Assembly: GCF_002776525.5 (NCBI RefSeq)
Contig: NC_045436.1
Span: forward strand, 47,142,616-47,206,615
Reading direction: 5' to 3'
Origin: Piliocolobus tephrosceles
Lineage: Eukaryota; Chordata; Mammalia; Primates; Cercopithecidae
DNA length: 64,000 nucleotides
Below, piece after piece: positions 11,997-22,843 of this stretch. Within the stretch, counting starts at the first letter, position 1. Each line of letters opens with the position of its first letter. Position numbers and translations under genes: made by a program. The notes under the pieces are model-generated. The model was not told the DNA's origin, made no database searches, and was given only the letters and a program-made list of their open reading frames with translations.

Positions 11997-12625
11997 ATGC
12001 CACTGACTTTTGTGCATTGATTTTATATTCTAAAATGTGGCTAAGTTTGTCCTTCAGATCTCAGAGCTTTTGGGCAGAGACTGAAGGTTTTCGGCATAGA
12101 ATCACAAAGCCTGCAAACAGCTAGTTTGACTCCCTCTCTTCCTGTTTGGATGCCTTTTATTTCTTTTTCTTACTTATTGCTCTGGCTAGAACATCCCGTA
12201 TTATGTTGAATGAGTGATGAGAGTGGGGATGCTTCTTGTTCCAGTTCTCAGGGGGAATTCTCCTTTTGCCCGTTCAATATGATGTTGGCCGTGAGTTTGT
12301 CATAAATGGCTTTTGTTATTTTTAGGTATTATTTTATTATTTTTAGGTATATTCCTTCAATGTCTAGTTGGTTGAGAGTTATTAATGTAAATGGATGCCA
12401 AATTTTATTGAAAGCATTTTCTGCATCTGAGATAATCATGTGGTTTTCAGTTCTGTTTATGTGATGAATCAAATTTAATGATTTCTATATGTTAAACCAA
12501 CCTTGCATCCCAGGGATAAAGCCTACTTGATCATGGTAGATTGGCTTTTTGATGTGCTGCTGGATTCAATTTCTAGTATTTTGTAAAATATTTTTGCATC
12601 TATCTTCATCGAGGATATTGGCACG

Positions 12626-12629
<4 letters not shown>

Positions 12630-12662
<33 letters not shown>
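12630..12662 (+). repeat. poly-T run of 33 within L1
   Basis: An uninterrupted T33 within the ORF2 remnant. The ancestral L1 has only a short T tract here, so this is probably microsatellite expansion. Confidence 0.85.
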
Positions 12663-14269
12663 CTGTTGTGATTCTGCCAGGTCTTAATATCAGAATAATA
12701 CTGGTCTCAAAGAACGACTTAGGGAAAGGTCCCTTCTCTTTAATTTTTTGGAATAGTTTCAGTACAAATGGTATCATCTCTTCTTTATATATCTGATAGA
12801 ATTTGCCTGTGAATCCATCTGGTCCTGGGCTTTTTATGTTTAGTAGGATTTGTATTACTGATGCAATTTCAGAACTCGTTATTGGTCTATTCAGAGATTC
12901 AATTTCTTCCTGGTTTAATCTTGGAAGTTGTATGTTTTCAGGAATTTAGCAATTTCTTCCAGGTTTTTAAGTTTGGGTGTATAGAGTTTTTCATAGTATT
13001 CTCTGAGAGTTTTTTGTATTTCTGTGAGGTCAAGTGGTAATGTCTCCTTTGTTATTTCTTATTGTTTTTATTTGGATATTCTCTTTTTTTTTTCTTTATT
13101 AGTGTAGTACGTGTTCTTTTATTCTTATTTATTTTTCACAAAGCAACTTCTGGATTTGTTGATTTATTTTTTGAATCTCAATTTCCTTCAGATCAGCCCT
13201 AATTTTGCTTATTTCTTCTCTTTTGCTAGTATTGGGGTTAGTTTGCTTTTGTTTCTCTAGTTCCTCTAGGTTTGATGTTAGTTTTTAATTTGAAATCTAA
13301 CTTTTTGATGTGGGCATTTAGCCCTATCAAATTCCCTCTTAACACTGCTTTAGCTGTGTCCCAGAGATTCTGATAGGTTGCACTTTTATTCTTATTAGTT
13401 TCAAAGAATTTATTGATTTCTGTGCTCATTTTATTGGTTACCAGAAGGTCATTTAGGAGCATGTTGTTTAATTTCCATGTAACTGTATGGTTTTGAGCAA
13501 TTCTCTTAATATTGTTTTCTATTTTTATTGTGCAGTGGTACAAGAGTGTGTTTGGTATGATTTCACTGTTTTTGAATTTGCTGAGTATTGGTTTATCACC
13601 AATTGTGTGGTTGATTTTAGAGTATGTGCCATGTTCCAATGAGAAGAATGTTTTGGGATGGACAGTATTGTAGATGATATTAGCCCCATTTGGTCAAATG
13701 TCAAGTTTAGGTCTTGAATATCTTTGTTACTTTCCTGCCTTGATAATCACTCTAATACTGTCTGTCAGTGGGGTTTTGGAGCCTTTCACTATTATTATGT
13801 GGTTATCTAAGACTCTTCTTATGTATCTAAGAACTTGCTTCATGAATCTGGGTGCTCCTGCATTAAGTGTGTACACATAGGATAGTTAGATCTTTTTATT
13901 GAATTTGACCCTTTACCATTTTGTAATGCCCTTATTTGTCATTTTTGATCACTGTTAACGTCTGGTTTACCTGAAATTAGAATAGCGACACCTGCTTTTT
14001 TCTGTTTGCTTGGTAGATATTTCTCCATCCCTTTTCTTTGAGCTTATGGGTGTCACTGTATGTGAGATGGGTCTCTTGTAGACAACACAGTTGGGTCTTG
14101 CTTTTGTATCCAACTTGCCACTCTGTGCTTTTATTGGGACATTCAGTCCATTTACATTTAAGGTTTGATCCTGTCATTGTGTTGTTTGCTGGTTATCATG
14201 CAGACTTGATTGTGTGGTTCCTTTATAGTGTCAATGGTTTGCGTACTTAAGTGTGTTTTTGTGGTGGCT

Positions 14270-15250
14270 GGTAACAGTCTTTCCTTTCAAGATTTAGCAC
14301 TCTCTTAAGAACCTCTTATAAGGCAGGTCCGGTGGTAATAAATTCTCTTAGCATATACTTTTCTGAAAAGTATCTTATTTCTTCTTTGCTTGTGAAGCTT
14401 AGTTTGGCTAAATATGAAATTATTGGTTGGAATTTCTTTATTAATACTGACTATTGGCCTCCAGTCTGTTCTGGCTTGTAAGTTTCAGCTGAAAGGTCTG
14501 CGGTTATCCTAATAGAGTTCTCTTTGGAGGTGACCTGTCCCTTCTCTCTAACTGCCTTCAATATTTTTCCTTTCATTTCAACATTGAAGAATCTGATAAT
14601 AATGTCTTGGGGATGGTCTTCTGGTGTAGTATTTCACAGGGATTTCCTACATTTTCTGAATTTAAATGTTTTCCTCTCTAATGAGGTTGAGGAAATTTTG
14701 TGAATGATATCCTCAAATGTTTTGCAAGTTGCTTATTTTGTGCCTCTCTCTTTCAGTGATGCCAATGAGTCATAGATAGTCTTTACACAATTTCATATTT
14801 CTCAGAGGTTTTGTTCATTCTTCTTTATTGGTTTTGTTTGTTTGTTTTTTGTCTGAGTTATTTCAGAGAAACAGTCTTTGAGCTCTGAGATTCTTTCCTC
14901 CTCTTGGTTGATTCTGCTGTTAATACTTGCAATTGTACTATAAAATTGTTGAAGTGAATTTTTCACTTCTATCAGCTCAGTTTGGTTCTTTCTTAAAATG
15001 GCCATTTTGTCTTCTAGTTTCTGTACCATCTTATTATATTTCTTAGATTCATTGAATTGGGTTTCATCTTTCTTTTGAATGTCGATAATCTTCATTCCAA
15101 TCCGTGTTCTGAGCTCTATTTCTGACATTTTCAGCCATTTCAGCCCAGGTAAAAACCATTTCTGGGTAAGTAGTGTGGTTGTTTAGAGGTAAGAAGGACA
15201 CTCTGGCTTTTTGAGTTGCTAGAGTTTTGCGCTGTTCTTTTCTCATATGT
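14270..15250 (-). pseudogene. L1 ORF1 remnant (coiled-coil RNA-binding protein)
   Basis: Overlapping minus-strand frames at 15246-15064 and 15128-14802 give a segment with a heptad-rich coiled coil (IASINSRINQEEERISELKD), typical of the L1 ORF1 protein. The frame is shifted near 15100 and again before the C-terminal domain. The transition into ORF2 lies near 14200. Confidence 0.75.
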
Positions 15251-15589
15251 GTAAGCTAATATTCCTTCAGTCCTTGCAGTTACTGTCCTTTAGATGTTTT
15301 TTTGTTTTGTTTTGTTTTTTGGGTTTCTTGTTTATTTGCTTTTATCTTCTGTGATGCCCTTGCAAATTTGCTTGTGGTATAATATGAGTTCAGTCGACTA
15401 GTTTTGATTCTATTCTACTCCTGGGTCTTGGAGGTGTCCCCTCCAGGTACTGTCTCTATGCCCAAATTTCTTTTGTTAAGTGTTCTGATCCACGGGGCTC
15501 TCTCAAGCAGGGGCCACAGTTGGGAGACAGGCCATATCTTTTCTGGGTCAGTTCTAATCTGCTGTTGTTGTGCTTCCTGAGAGATCACA

Positions 15590-16965
15590 AGGTTGCACCT
15601 GTCCACAGAGTGCAGACAGAAGCAAAACTGCTGGTCTAGAAGCTCTAGCAGGTGTGGTCTATCTGGCTATGAGAGGTGGGTGTGAGTGGAGTTTCTTGCC
15701 CTACCATCCAGGTAGTTTCTACATCCAGGTGGTTTCTGGGGCAATAGAAGGCTGTGGTCTTTGACAAATTTAGGCAAAAGTAGAACCGCTGGGCCGGAAG
15801 CTCTGGCAGGTGTAGCTTGCCTAGCTAAGAGAGAGAGGGGTAGGTGGAGTCACTTATCCAGCCATCTGGATGTTTCTCCAGACAACAGGAGGCTGTTCTC
15901 TCTGGCTGACTTCACATAGAAGTGGGATTGCTGGGCTGGAAGCTCTAGCAGGCGTTGCCTGCCTGGCTACCAGCAGCAGGAGTCAGTGGGGTAGTCTGCC
16001 CTACTGTCCAGGTGTTTTCCTGGACAACAAGAGGTGGTGCCCTCCAGCGAGGTTCACACAGAAGTGGGACTGATAGGCTCAAAGCTCTAGTTGGTGTTGC
16101 CTGCCTGGATACCAGCAGTGGGAGTGGGTGGGGTCACTCACCCTGTGGTTACCCACCTGTGGTCACCTACCCTACTCTACAGGGTTTTCTCAGGACAACA
16201 GGAGGCTGTGCCTGCCTTCCGAGCTCAGACAGCAGAAGGATCACTCAGCTGGAAGCTCTAACAGGCATTGCCAGCCTAGCTAACAGCAGTTGGAGGCAAG
16301 GGCAGGATCATTTATCCTGCTGTCTGAATGTCTCCTGGGACAACAGGAGGCTGCATTCACTGGCTGAGTTCAGACAGAAGAGGGATCATTGGACTGGAAG
16401 CTCTGGCAGGTATGGCTAGCCTGGCTACCCGTAGTGAGAATGGACAGGGTCACCTGCCCAGCTACCCAGATGTTTCCCAGGACAACAGGAGGCTGTGTCT
16501 GCTGACAGTTCAGACAGAGGTGGAACTACTGGACCAGAAGCTCTAGCAAGTGTTGCCCTCCCGGCTACTAGTGGTGAGGGTGGGTGGGGTCTCCTGCCTT
16601 GTAGCCCGGATGTTTCCTGGGACAACAGGAGGCTGTGCCTTTAAGGCTGAGTACACACAGAAGTGGGACCACTAGGCCAGAAACTAGCAAGCATTGTCCA
16701 TCTGGCTATCTGTGACAAGGGTGGGTGAGGTCACCTGTCTTGTCATCTGGGTGCTTCCCAGGATGACAGGAAACTGCAGTTTCCAGCTGAGTTCACAGGG
16801 AAATGAGTCTGCTGGACTAGAAGTTCTAGCAGGTGTTTCCCATCTGGCTATCTGTGGGGGTCATGGGGTCACCAGCCCTGCTGTCTGGGTATTTCCAAGG
16901 ACAACAGGAGATGGTGGCTGCCAGCCAAGTTAAAGCAGAAGTGGGACCACTGGGCTAGAACCTAA
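15590..16965 (-). repeat. ~140-bp tandem repeat in the L1 5'UTR (about ten units)
   Basis: A unit with 'gaagctctagcaggtgt', 'gcctggctacc', a G-rich 'gggtggggtcac', and 'gacaacaggaggctg' recurs. The last motif occurs near 15882, 16022, 16193, 16338, 16480, 16621, 16755 (degenerate) and 16900, a spacing of about 134-171 bp. It is internal to the L1 and therefore a property of its 5'UTR, not a separate satellite. Confidence 0.85.
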
Positions 16966-18198
16966 TACGAAACCTTGTCCGGTGAGCTGGGTAGAGCAAT
17001 CTTACCACTCTCAGGCACCATGGCTGCAACGTCTGTTGGGGCTATTGTGCTGGTGATGGTCTGCTCTGAGGCCAAGGTCTTTTAGAGTTCCCCTTGCAGA
17101 GAGTTGCCCCCACAAAACATCTGCCTCAGTATAGAAGCATGGTGGGGGGTCGTGGAGTGGGCCAAAGGGATGCTCTCATTCCCTGTCTTGCATTTGTCCC
17201 TGTAGATAGTGTGTATCCCCAGGAGGAGTCTTACTTACCCTTTTCCATTTTGGAGATGTTCTCCTGGCTCTACGTTAAGCCCAGACAGGCTGGTGACCAG
17301 CTTTGCTCCTTTCTGCTCTCTGTGTTCCTCTGCTGCCTTGATGGATTTTGATGTGGTTGCTCAGATGATCAGCCTGTAGGGTCAATGTTCACTAGCCCTT
17401 TTGTTTCCTCTAGAAGCAGCACACGTGAGCTGCTTCTAGTCTGCCATTTTGGCCTTTCCCCCAAAAAGGAAATATCAACTACAAATCGGATGACACTGAT
17501 AAGTTTTATTAATTTTCCTTAGTCATGTAGCTAATGACCTAAGGGATCTAATATTTATTAGAAGTCAAGTCATCAAATGTTGAGAGTCTAAATTGTCTTC
17601 ATTAATTTATCTGAGAGACTGTGATTTTATAGGTAATAGGATTTAGGAGCAGTACCAAGACTGAAAATTGGTATTGCCAGAGTTCTAGTTTTGTGTAGTT
17701 TTTACTATTTTGTTTTGGGTAGCTACTTCAAGAAAAATTCATGAAGTAGAAAAGTTTTTATTTTCAAAATACAAATGTCTGCTTTTCTATTGGATTCCAA
17801 ATTTCCTTTTAAACTATGGCCTCATGCAAGTTTGTATTCTTCTGATGGGAGTCAAAGAAATAATGATCTGAAGAGATATAGTGCCTCTGATTCAGTAATT
17901 CACATCTCTGCCTTGGAGCAACGGGTGGTTTCCGTAATCATAGATTGATACAGAATCAAAGGAAAAAGTATGTGCTGTAGATACAAGAGTCTTTTGAGTT
18001 GGGGAGCTATGTAATCATTCTGAGGCACTGGTATTGGTGATCTAAAGTGGGAACGTAAAGAATATTCAGATATTGGAGATACATTTGGGGAAAAATATTT
18101 CAGAAATGTATTTTCTTTTTCAGTATTAAAGAGGAACTTTTAACAGTCATATAATCAAGAGACAGAATGTTTTATTTTCTTCAAGAGATAGTACTTAC

Positions 18199-18373
18199 TG
18201 GACTGAGTATCACTGACAATGACAACTTGGTCAGGGTATGGGGTAAAGGTAATTGAAATGGCAGATGGGTAATTGGACACAATGACTTTTTTTTTCTACA
18301 ACCATCTTTACAGTACTTTTTGTAGCTTAAGATTCTGAGATATGCATATTTTTTCATTTGATGCTGTAAGCTA
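18199..18373 (-). other. antisense exon-like segment
   Basis: On the minus strand the segment is preceded by ATTTATCTTCAG (acceptor-like, exon from 18373) and followed by CCA|GTAAGTAC (strong donor, exon end 18199). One frame is open throughout. Another frame gives YPSAISITFTPYPDQVVIVSDTQ, which looks more protein-like but has a TAG upstream beside an A9 run. I do not recognise the protein. It may be a relic exon, a cryptic exon or chance. Confidence 0.25.
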
Positions 18374-18610
18374 CTGAAGATAAATTGATTTAGATTTTCT
18401 TTTTTCTTCATAAATGTGTTATTTTCTCTTTACTAAGTAAGACATACTTTTCCAAAGAATTTAAGAATTCCTAGAAATGTTCAACAAAGTGAAAATTTCA
18501 CTGTAGTTTTGCCACCTGTAAAGTCAGTTTCCTTAGTTGCAGAGAATATACTCTAGCTAGTTTAAAGGGAAAAGGAATTCCTTTGAAAACATTACGCAGA
18601 GTGAACTTAC

Positions 18611-18650
18611 CCAATAGGCGTACTGCTAAGGCCCACAATGCTTTGAAAAT
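18611..18650 (-). other. antisense micro-exon-like segment
   Basis: The minus strand reads TTTTCTTTTTCAG, then a 40-base segment (18650-18611), then GTAAGTTC. Both splice sites match consensus well. One reading frame joins in phase to the open frame of the exon-like segment at 18373-18199. No homologue recognised. Confidence 0.22.
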
Positions 18651-19394
18651 CTGAAAAAGAAAATAATTTGTAGGTTGAAAAATTTTTATTACATGATATT
18701 AATGTATCTTTATACCAATGCAGTCATAAACTAATATTATATAACATACATATGTGCGTGTTTGTGTATACTATGGAGGAAAGGGCTGGTGAAGGCAAGA
18801 GTGCCTAGGATCTATTAAAATCCTAAAGAACAGAGGCTCAGGCTTGGAGGGTGGGTACTCAGGAGCTCCAACCCCAGCCAAATACACATGAGCACTGCTC
18901 CAAAGAAATCTCACTGTGACTGCTGCTAGCACAGGTATCTCTGCCCATACTGCTGATGCTGGGCCTCAGGGCAGAACCTCTGCCCCCACCGTCTTGAGAG
19001 CTGGCAAAGGTGTCATCTCTCAGAATGCGTTGCTAGATGGATTCTTTTTTTGAGCTGAAGTCTTGGACAATGGTATCAGAAAAGCCTAGGCCATGTATTT
19101 GTTCTCTATGTGTAAGGAAGACTAAGAAGTGGATTTCTAGCATCCGTCTTGGTGATGTGTGAACTTGCAAGGTGGGATGTTTCCTTGACGTAGGAGAGAT
19201 GTTCCAAATGTTTTGGATAGCCAAATGCACCACACAAAAATAACTACTGCCAACACATTGACATATTAGCATTTAGACTTTCTGGTATGCTAGGTTTTGT
19301 TTTCATTTAATACTTAAAAAAAAAAAAAGCTATAGCTGTAGAAACATGAATACTTACTGTGTGATAGGTATAGCTAACATTGTTTGAATTATCT

Positions 19395-19530
19395 ATTTTG
19401 ATCATTAATTAAAAATGACAGCATTTGGTGATAGCCAGTATTATTATTTTCCCATTTTATAGATGAAAAAAGCAGACTTAAGTTAGGTAACTTCTTCATG
19501 GAGATAAAGAATAGTAAGATGGAATTTTAC
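19395..19530 (-). mobile_element. MIR SINE, antisense
   Basis: 'tattattattttcccattttatagatgaaaaaagc...ttaagttaggtaactt' is the antisense of the MIR core and 3' half ('aagttacttaacct...catctgtaaaatggg'). Diverged and partial. Confidence 0.7.
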
Positions 19531-19589
19531 GTGGAGTTTTACCTGCTACACAAACCATAGTCATAAATGAGATATACAACTTTTAATAC

Positions 19590-21440
19590 AGCTTTTTACA
19601 TTTAACATTTTGGTATAAGCCATTTTAAACTCTTCCTTAATGTCTTTTTAATAGTGACCTAGTATTCCATCAATTAGTTAATGCAATGTATTCAAAGATT
19701 TCTCTGTTGTTGAATATTTAGGATGTTTCTATTTCTTTGTTACTTTAGTCATATTGTGGTAATTTGTGTATATAACTTTTTTCTATATTTAGGATTATTT
19801 CTCTAGAATGGAAACCCAAAATTAGAATTACTAGATCAAATAATATGAAAACAGGTTTTGAAAAGCCAATGTCACACTTTTATTTAATGATGAAGAAACA
19901 AGCTCACTAATTTATTCAACATTCAACATATTTATTGCATGCCTCCCACATGTTTTCTGTGGTACCTATAATGTCATGATAAATATTTGACAGTCATTTG
20001 CCTAAACAGCATTATTGTATAGTGGGTATTAAAATAAGATGTGTCTGAAATGAGCATCTTGTGCTAACCACATATGGTGAGAATGCTTCCTAGATTTTCT
20101 GGGACAGGATAGGAACACTTTTAGAGTTCTTAGAAAACACTCTGGGAATGTAGGAAAGTAGCATTCAAAGCAATCTCAAAATAGCATCAAGTATGAACTT
20201 CTTCTTCTTTGCCAATTTGTTAGATGAAATATTGTTGATCATTATTTATAATGGTTATTTCCTTGAGTATTAATGAAGTTGAACATTTTTCATGTTTATT
20301 CATGAATTGTTCCTTCACTGTGAAGCATCTTTTAAATATTTCTCACTTGATATTTAGTATTTGTACAAAATAGATTTTGGTATATTGCTTTTGTTGCAAA
20401 TAATTTTATGTCTGCTCCTATTTATTTTAACTAGGAAAGTTTTTTGCATAGCCCAATCTTCCAGGCATTTTCTTTATCATTTCTTCTAGCACTTATAAGA
20501 TTCAGAAGTAGAGCTGACCCCTCCAAAAGGTGTAAAAATAATCAATTCCATTTTTCTTTATTTTTTTATTTTGTATTTACTTCCATAATACATCTGGAAT
20601 TTATATCCCTGTCTACTGGGACACAATTGATTTTATTCCAAAAAGATAGGCAACTGTCTCAACAATCATTAAATAATTCATTTCTTTTTTATTAATTTGT
20701 GATGCTCACTTTATTATACACTGGGTTTAGGTTTGCTATCTATATGCAATTTTGAAGTCCTATGCCCATTTATATCAATTTCGATTGTAATACAAATAAT
20801 TGTTAATTTTTCCCCACCAAACATCTGAAGGAAATATATTGTCCCTTTAATAATTAGCACAGTGCTTGGCATATGACAGGCATTATATATTTGTTGAATG
20901 AACGAATACATAAAATTGAATGTTTCTGGGATACCCATATTTTCCCTCTAATCTGTACATAACTTTCTCAGCCATTTCTTCACTGTGTCACATGTTATGT
21001 CACAAAATATATTTTATCATTACACAAAACATTTTATTAATATTCATGTTCAGAATATTCTTTATGATCTAGAATGCTTTCTTCAAATAAGCATTGGAAA
21101 ATTTTAAGAGCTTCTAAAATTACTTTCATTAGAATTTTCATTGGAATTATACTAAAAATACAAATTAATTTGGAAGGAATTGATATTTATACTGTAAATA
21201 ATTTCCCACTTACATATGTGTTACAGTTCTTTACTTCTCTTTATAGATTCTTATAATTTTCCTTACAGAGTTATTCATAATTTCTTTATTGATTTTGTTG
21301 TTACTGCTATAGTAATTTGGATTATTATTGCTGCTATTGGGAGCTGCATTCATTTGGAAATTTTATTTTCTATTTTTTGCTATTATATAGAAAAGTTATT
21401 GCTGCAAATTTGCCTTGCATCCTTGAATTTTGAGTTATTT
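19590..21440 (-). mobile_element. decayed antisense L1M LINE (3'UTR and ORF2)
   Basis: Stretches such as 'agtattaatgaagttgaacatttttcatgtttattcatgaattg' and 'tattgcttttgttgcaaataa' are diverged antisense forms of the L1 3'UTR/ORF2 region ('gaggttgagcatcttttcatatg'). Farther right, ORF2-like phrases recur. Boundaries are approximate and the subfamily is unknown (old, L1M-like). Confidence 0.55.
20835..20912 (+). mobile_element. L2 3' end (or MIR tail)
   Basis: 'agcacagtgcttggcatatgacaggcattatatatttgttgaatgaacgaat' matches the conserved tail shared by L2 and MIR ('gcacagtgcctggcacatagtagg...tttgttgaatgaatgaa'). The TTTGTTGAATGAA end favours L2. Confidence 0.65.
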
Positions 21441-21741
21441 TATTAATTCTAATATAATTTTTTTTTTTTTTTTTACAATTTTTCTGTTGACCTGAAGGCT
21501 ATGTTGAGAATGCCATTGTCGGCTTAATCCTACTTTGCCTTTACAGTTAGGGATGGAAACTGAGCAACAACTATAAGATTTTTAAAACCTTTGGGAAATT
21601 AGATTTAATTTTAACATATATCTTAAAAGTAGTTTAATCTAGATTCTAGTAACTATATTTGAATAATTTCTAAGGCAAATATTTCAATGCTGTACCTATT
21701 ATGGAACAAGTGTATGAGTTTCAGAACCCATGAAAACCCGT

Positions 21742-22147
21742 TGTCTTGGTTCATTTACATTGATATAAAGGAATACCTGAGGCTCGATTATTGATAAAGA
21801 GGTTTATTTGGCTTATGGTTCTGCAGGTGAATGAACACCTGCATCTGATGAAGGCTTCAGGCTACTTATATTCATGGTGGAAGGGGAAGGGGAGCCAGTG
21901 TGTGCGGAGATCACATGGTAAGAGAGGAAGCAAGAGAGAGCAAGAGGGGACGTTCTAGGTTCTTTTTAAGAATCAGCTCTTGTGGAAACTAATAAAGTGA
22001 GGACTCACTCCCTGTAGAAAGGGGCATTAATCTATTCATGAGGGATCCACCCCCATGACTAAGGCATCTCCCATTAGACCTCATCTCCATCATTTGGGAT
22101 CTAATTTCAACATGAGGTTTGGAGAAACTAACATCCAAATCATAGCA
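21742..22147 (-). mobile_element. MaLR solo LTR (MST/MLT1-type), antisense
   Basis: It begins TGTCTTGGTTCATTT and ends ACATCCAAATCATAGCA, the TG...CA termini of an ERVL-MaLR LTR read antisense. The interior contains 'ggtttatttggcttatggttctgcagg' and 'tctattcatgagggatccacccccatgac'. Length is about 406 bp, as expected for the family. No internal sequence adjoins, so it is a solo LTR. Confidence 0.8.
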
Positions 22148-22445
22148 GCCATATTGCAGAATTCTCTGACTTACACGGCGTGGTCTCTCCTTGATCTCTT
22201 CTAAATTCTGTCTCACTCAGCTTCTGCCTTTGCTATAATATCCCAAAACCTCTCACTGATTTGGGCCCTTAACCTGGAGTTATTCAGGCTATTTGGGGTC
22301 AGCACAAGGCCCAGTTTTCTTCCATGGGGTAAGATGGAAAAGACAAATAGTCATCTCTGACTTTAGCTATATCCCCATCACACCAGGATCCTGGAGTAGG
22401 GGAGAAAAAAAAAAAAAAAAGAGGGATGTTATGAAAACCTCATCC
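22148..22445. other. unique intronic sequence with A16 run
   Basis: Short unassigned stretch between two MaLR insertions. An A-run lies near 22409-22424. Confidence 0.45.
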
Positions 22446-22523
22446 AGGGCTGTGTTAATTTGCTTTTGCATCATGGTAAAGAAACACTTGGAGCTGGGTA
22501 ATTTATAAGAAAAAGAGGTTTAG

Positions 22524-22808
22524 GGCCGGGCGTGGTGTCTCAACACCTGTAATCCCAGCACTTTGGGAGGACAAGGTGCGTGGATCATGAGGTCAGGAGA
22601 TTGAGACCATCCTGGCTAATATGGTGAAACCCCGTCTCTACTAAAAATACAAAAAATTAGCCGGGCGTGGTGGGGGGCACCTGTAGTCCCAGCTACTTGG
22701 GAGGCTGAGGCAAGAGAATGGCGTGAACCCGGGAGGTGGAGCTTGCAGTGAGCAGAGATCGCCCCACTGCACTCCAGCCTGGGTGACAGAGGGAGACTCC
22801 ATATCAAA

Positions 22809-22832
<24 letters not shown>
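22524..22832 (+). mobile_element. AluY-type SINE inside the MaLR 3' LTR
   Basis: Complete sense Alu from GGCCGGGCGTGGTG to an A27 tail (22806-22832). Young features include 'gaatggcgtgaacccgggaggtggagcttgcagtgagc'. It is directly followed by G11 (22833-22843). The target-site duplication is obscured by the G run, possibly around 'gaggttta'/'gggttaa'. Confidence 0.93.
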
Positions 22833-22840
<8 letters not shown>

Positions 22841-22843
22841 GGG
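22833..22843 (+). repeat. poly-G run after the Alu A-tail
   Basis: Eleven G residues directly abut 27 A residues. Such a purine block switch is unusual at an Alu 3' end and may include sequencing error. Confidence 0.7.

Larger units (their letters stand above)
10300..14180 (-). pseudogene. L1 ORF2 remnant (endonuclease-reverse transcriptase)
   Basis: The frame is broken many times. The 14177-13977 segment retains the endonuclease-domain stretch LCCLQETHLTYSDTHKLKEKGW, degenerate relative to intact L1. A 133-codon segment at 13639-13238 retains the region with NLIGLNAHIKKL between endonuclease and reverse transcriptase. The reverse-transcriptase portion follows at lower coordinates and is interrupted by an Alu at 11.7-12.0 kb. 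No functional protein can be made. Confidence 0.85.
9896..17465 (-). mobile_element. full-length antisense L1 (L1PB-like) with perfect TSD
   Basis: The minus strand carries a whole LINE-1: 5' end at about 17462 (GGGGGAAAGGCCAAAATGGC), a long 5'UTR with tandem units, ORF1 remnant (~15250-14270), ORF2 remnant (~14180-10300), 3'UTR and short A-tail at 9896. The 10-bp target-site duplication AAGGAAATAT is perfect at 9886-9895 and 17466-17475. Net of one inserted Alu, the length is about 7.3 kb, long for an L1 because of the repeated 5'UTR. Many stops and frameshifts show it is dead. The subfamily is inferred (older primate L1, L1PB or similar). Confidence 0.93.
17476..19394. other. unique intronic sequence
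   Basis: No interspersed repeat recognised. It includes two antisense exon-like segments listed separately. Confidence 0.5.

Noticed and set aside
15570..16933. Overlapping + strand frames of 64-154 codons with repeated Gly/Trp/Leu-rich phrases
   Set aside because: They arise from the ~140-bp tandem units of the L1 5'UTR read antisense; the repetition reflects the DNA repeat, not a protein repeat family.
15590..16965. CRISPR-like array of regular repeats
   Set aside because: Units are ~140 bp, diverged and contiguous with no unique spacers, and they sit inside a LINE in a primate genome.
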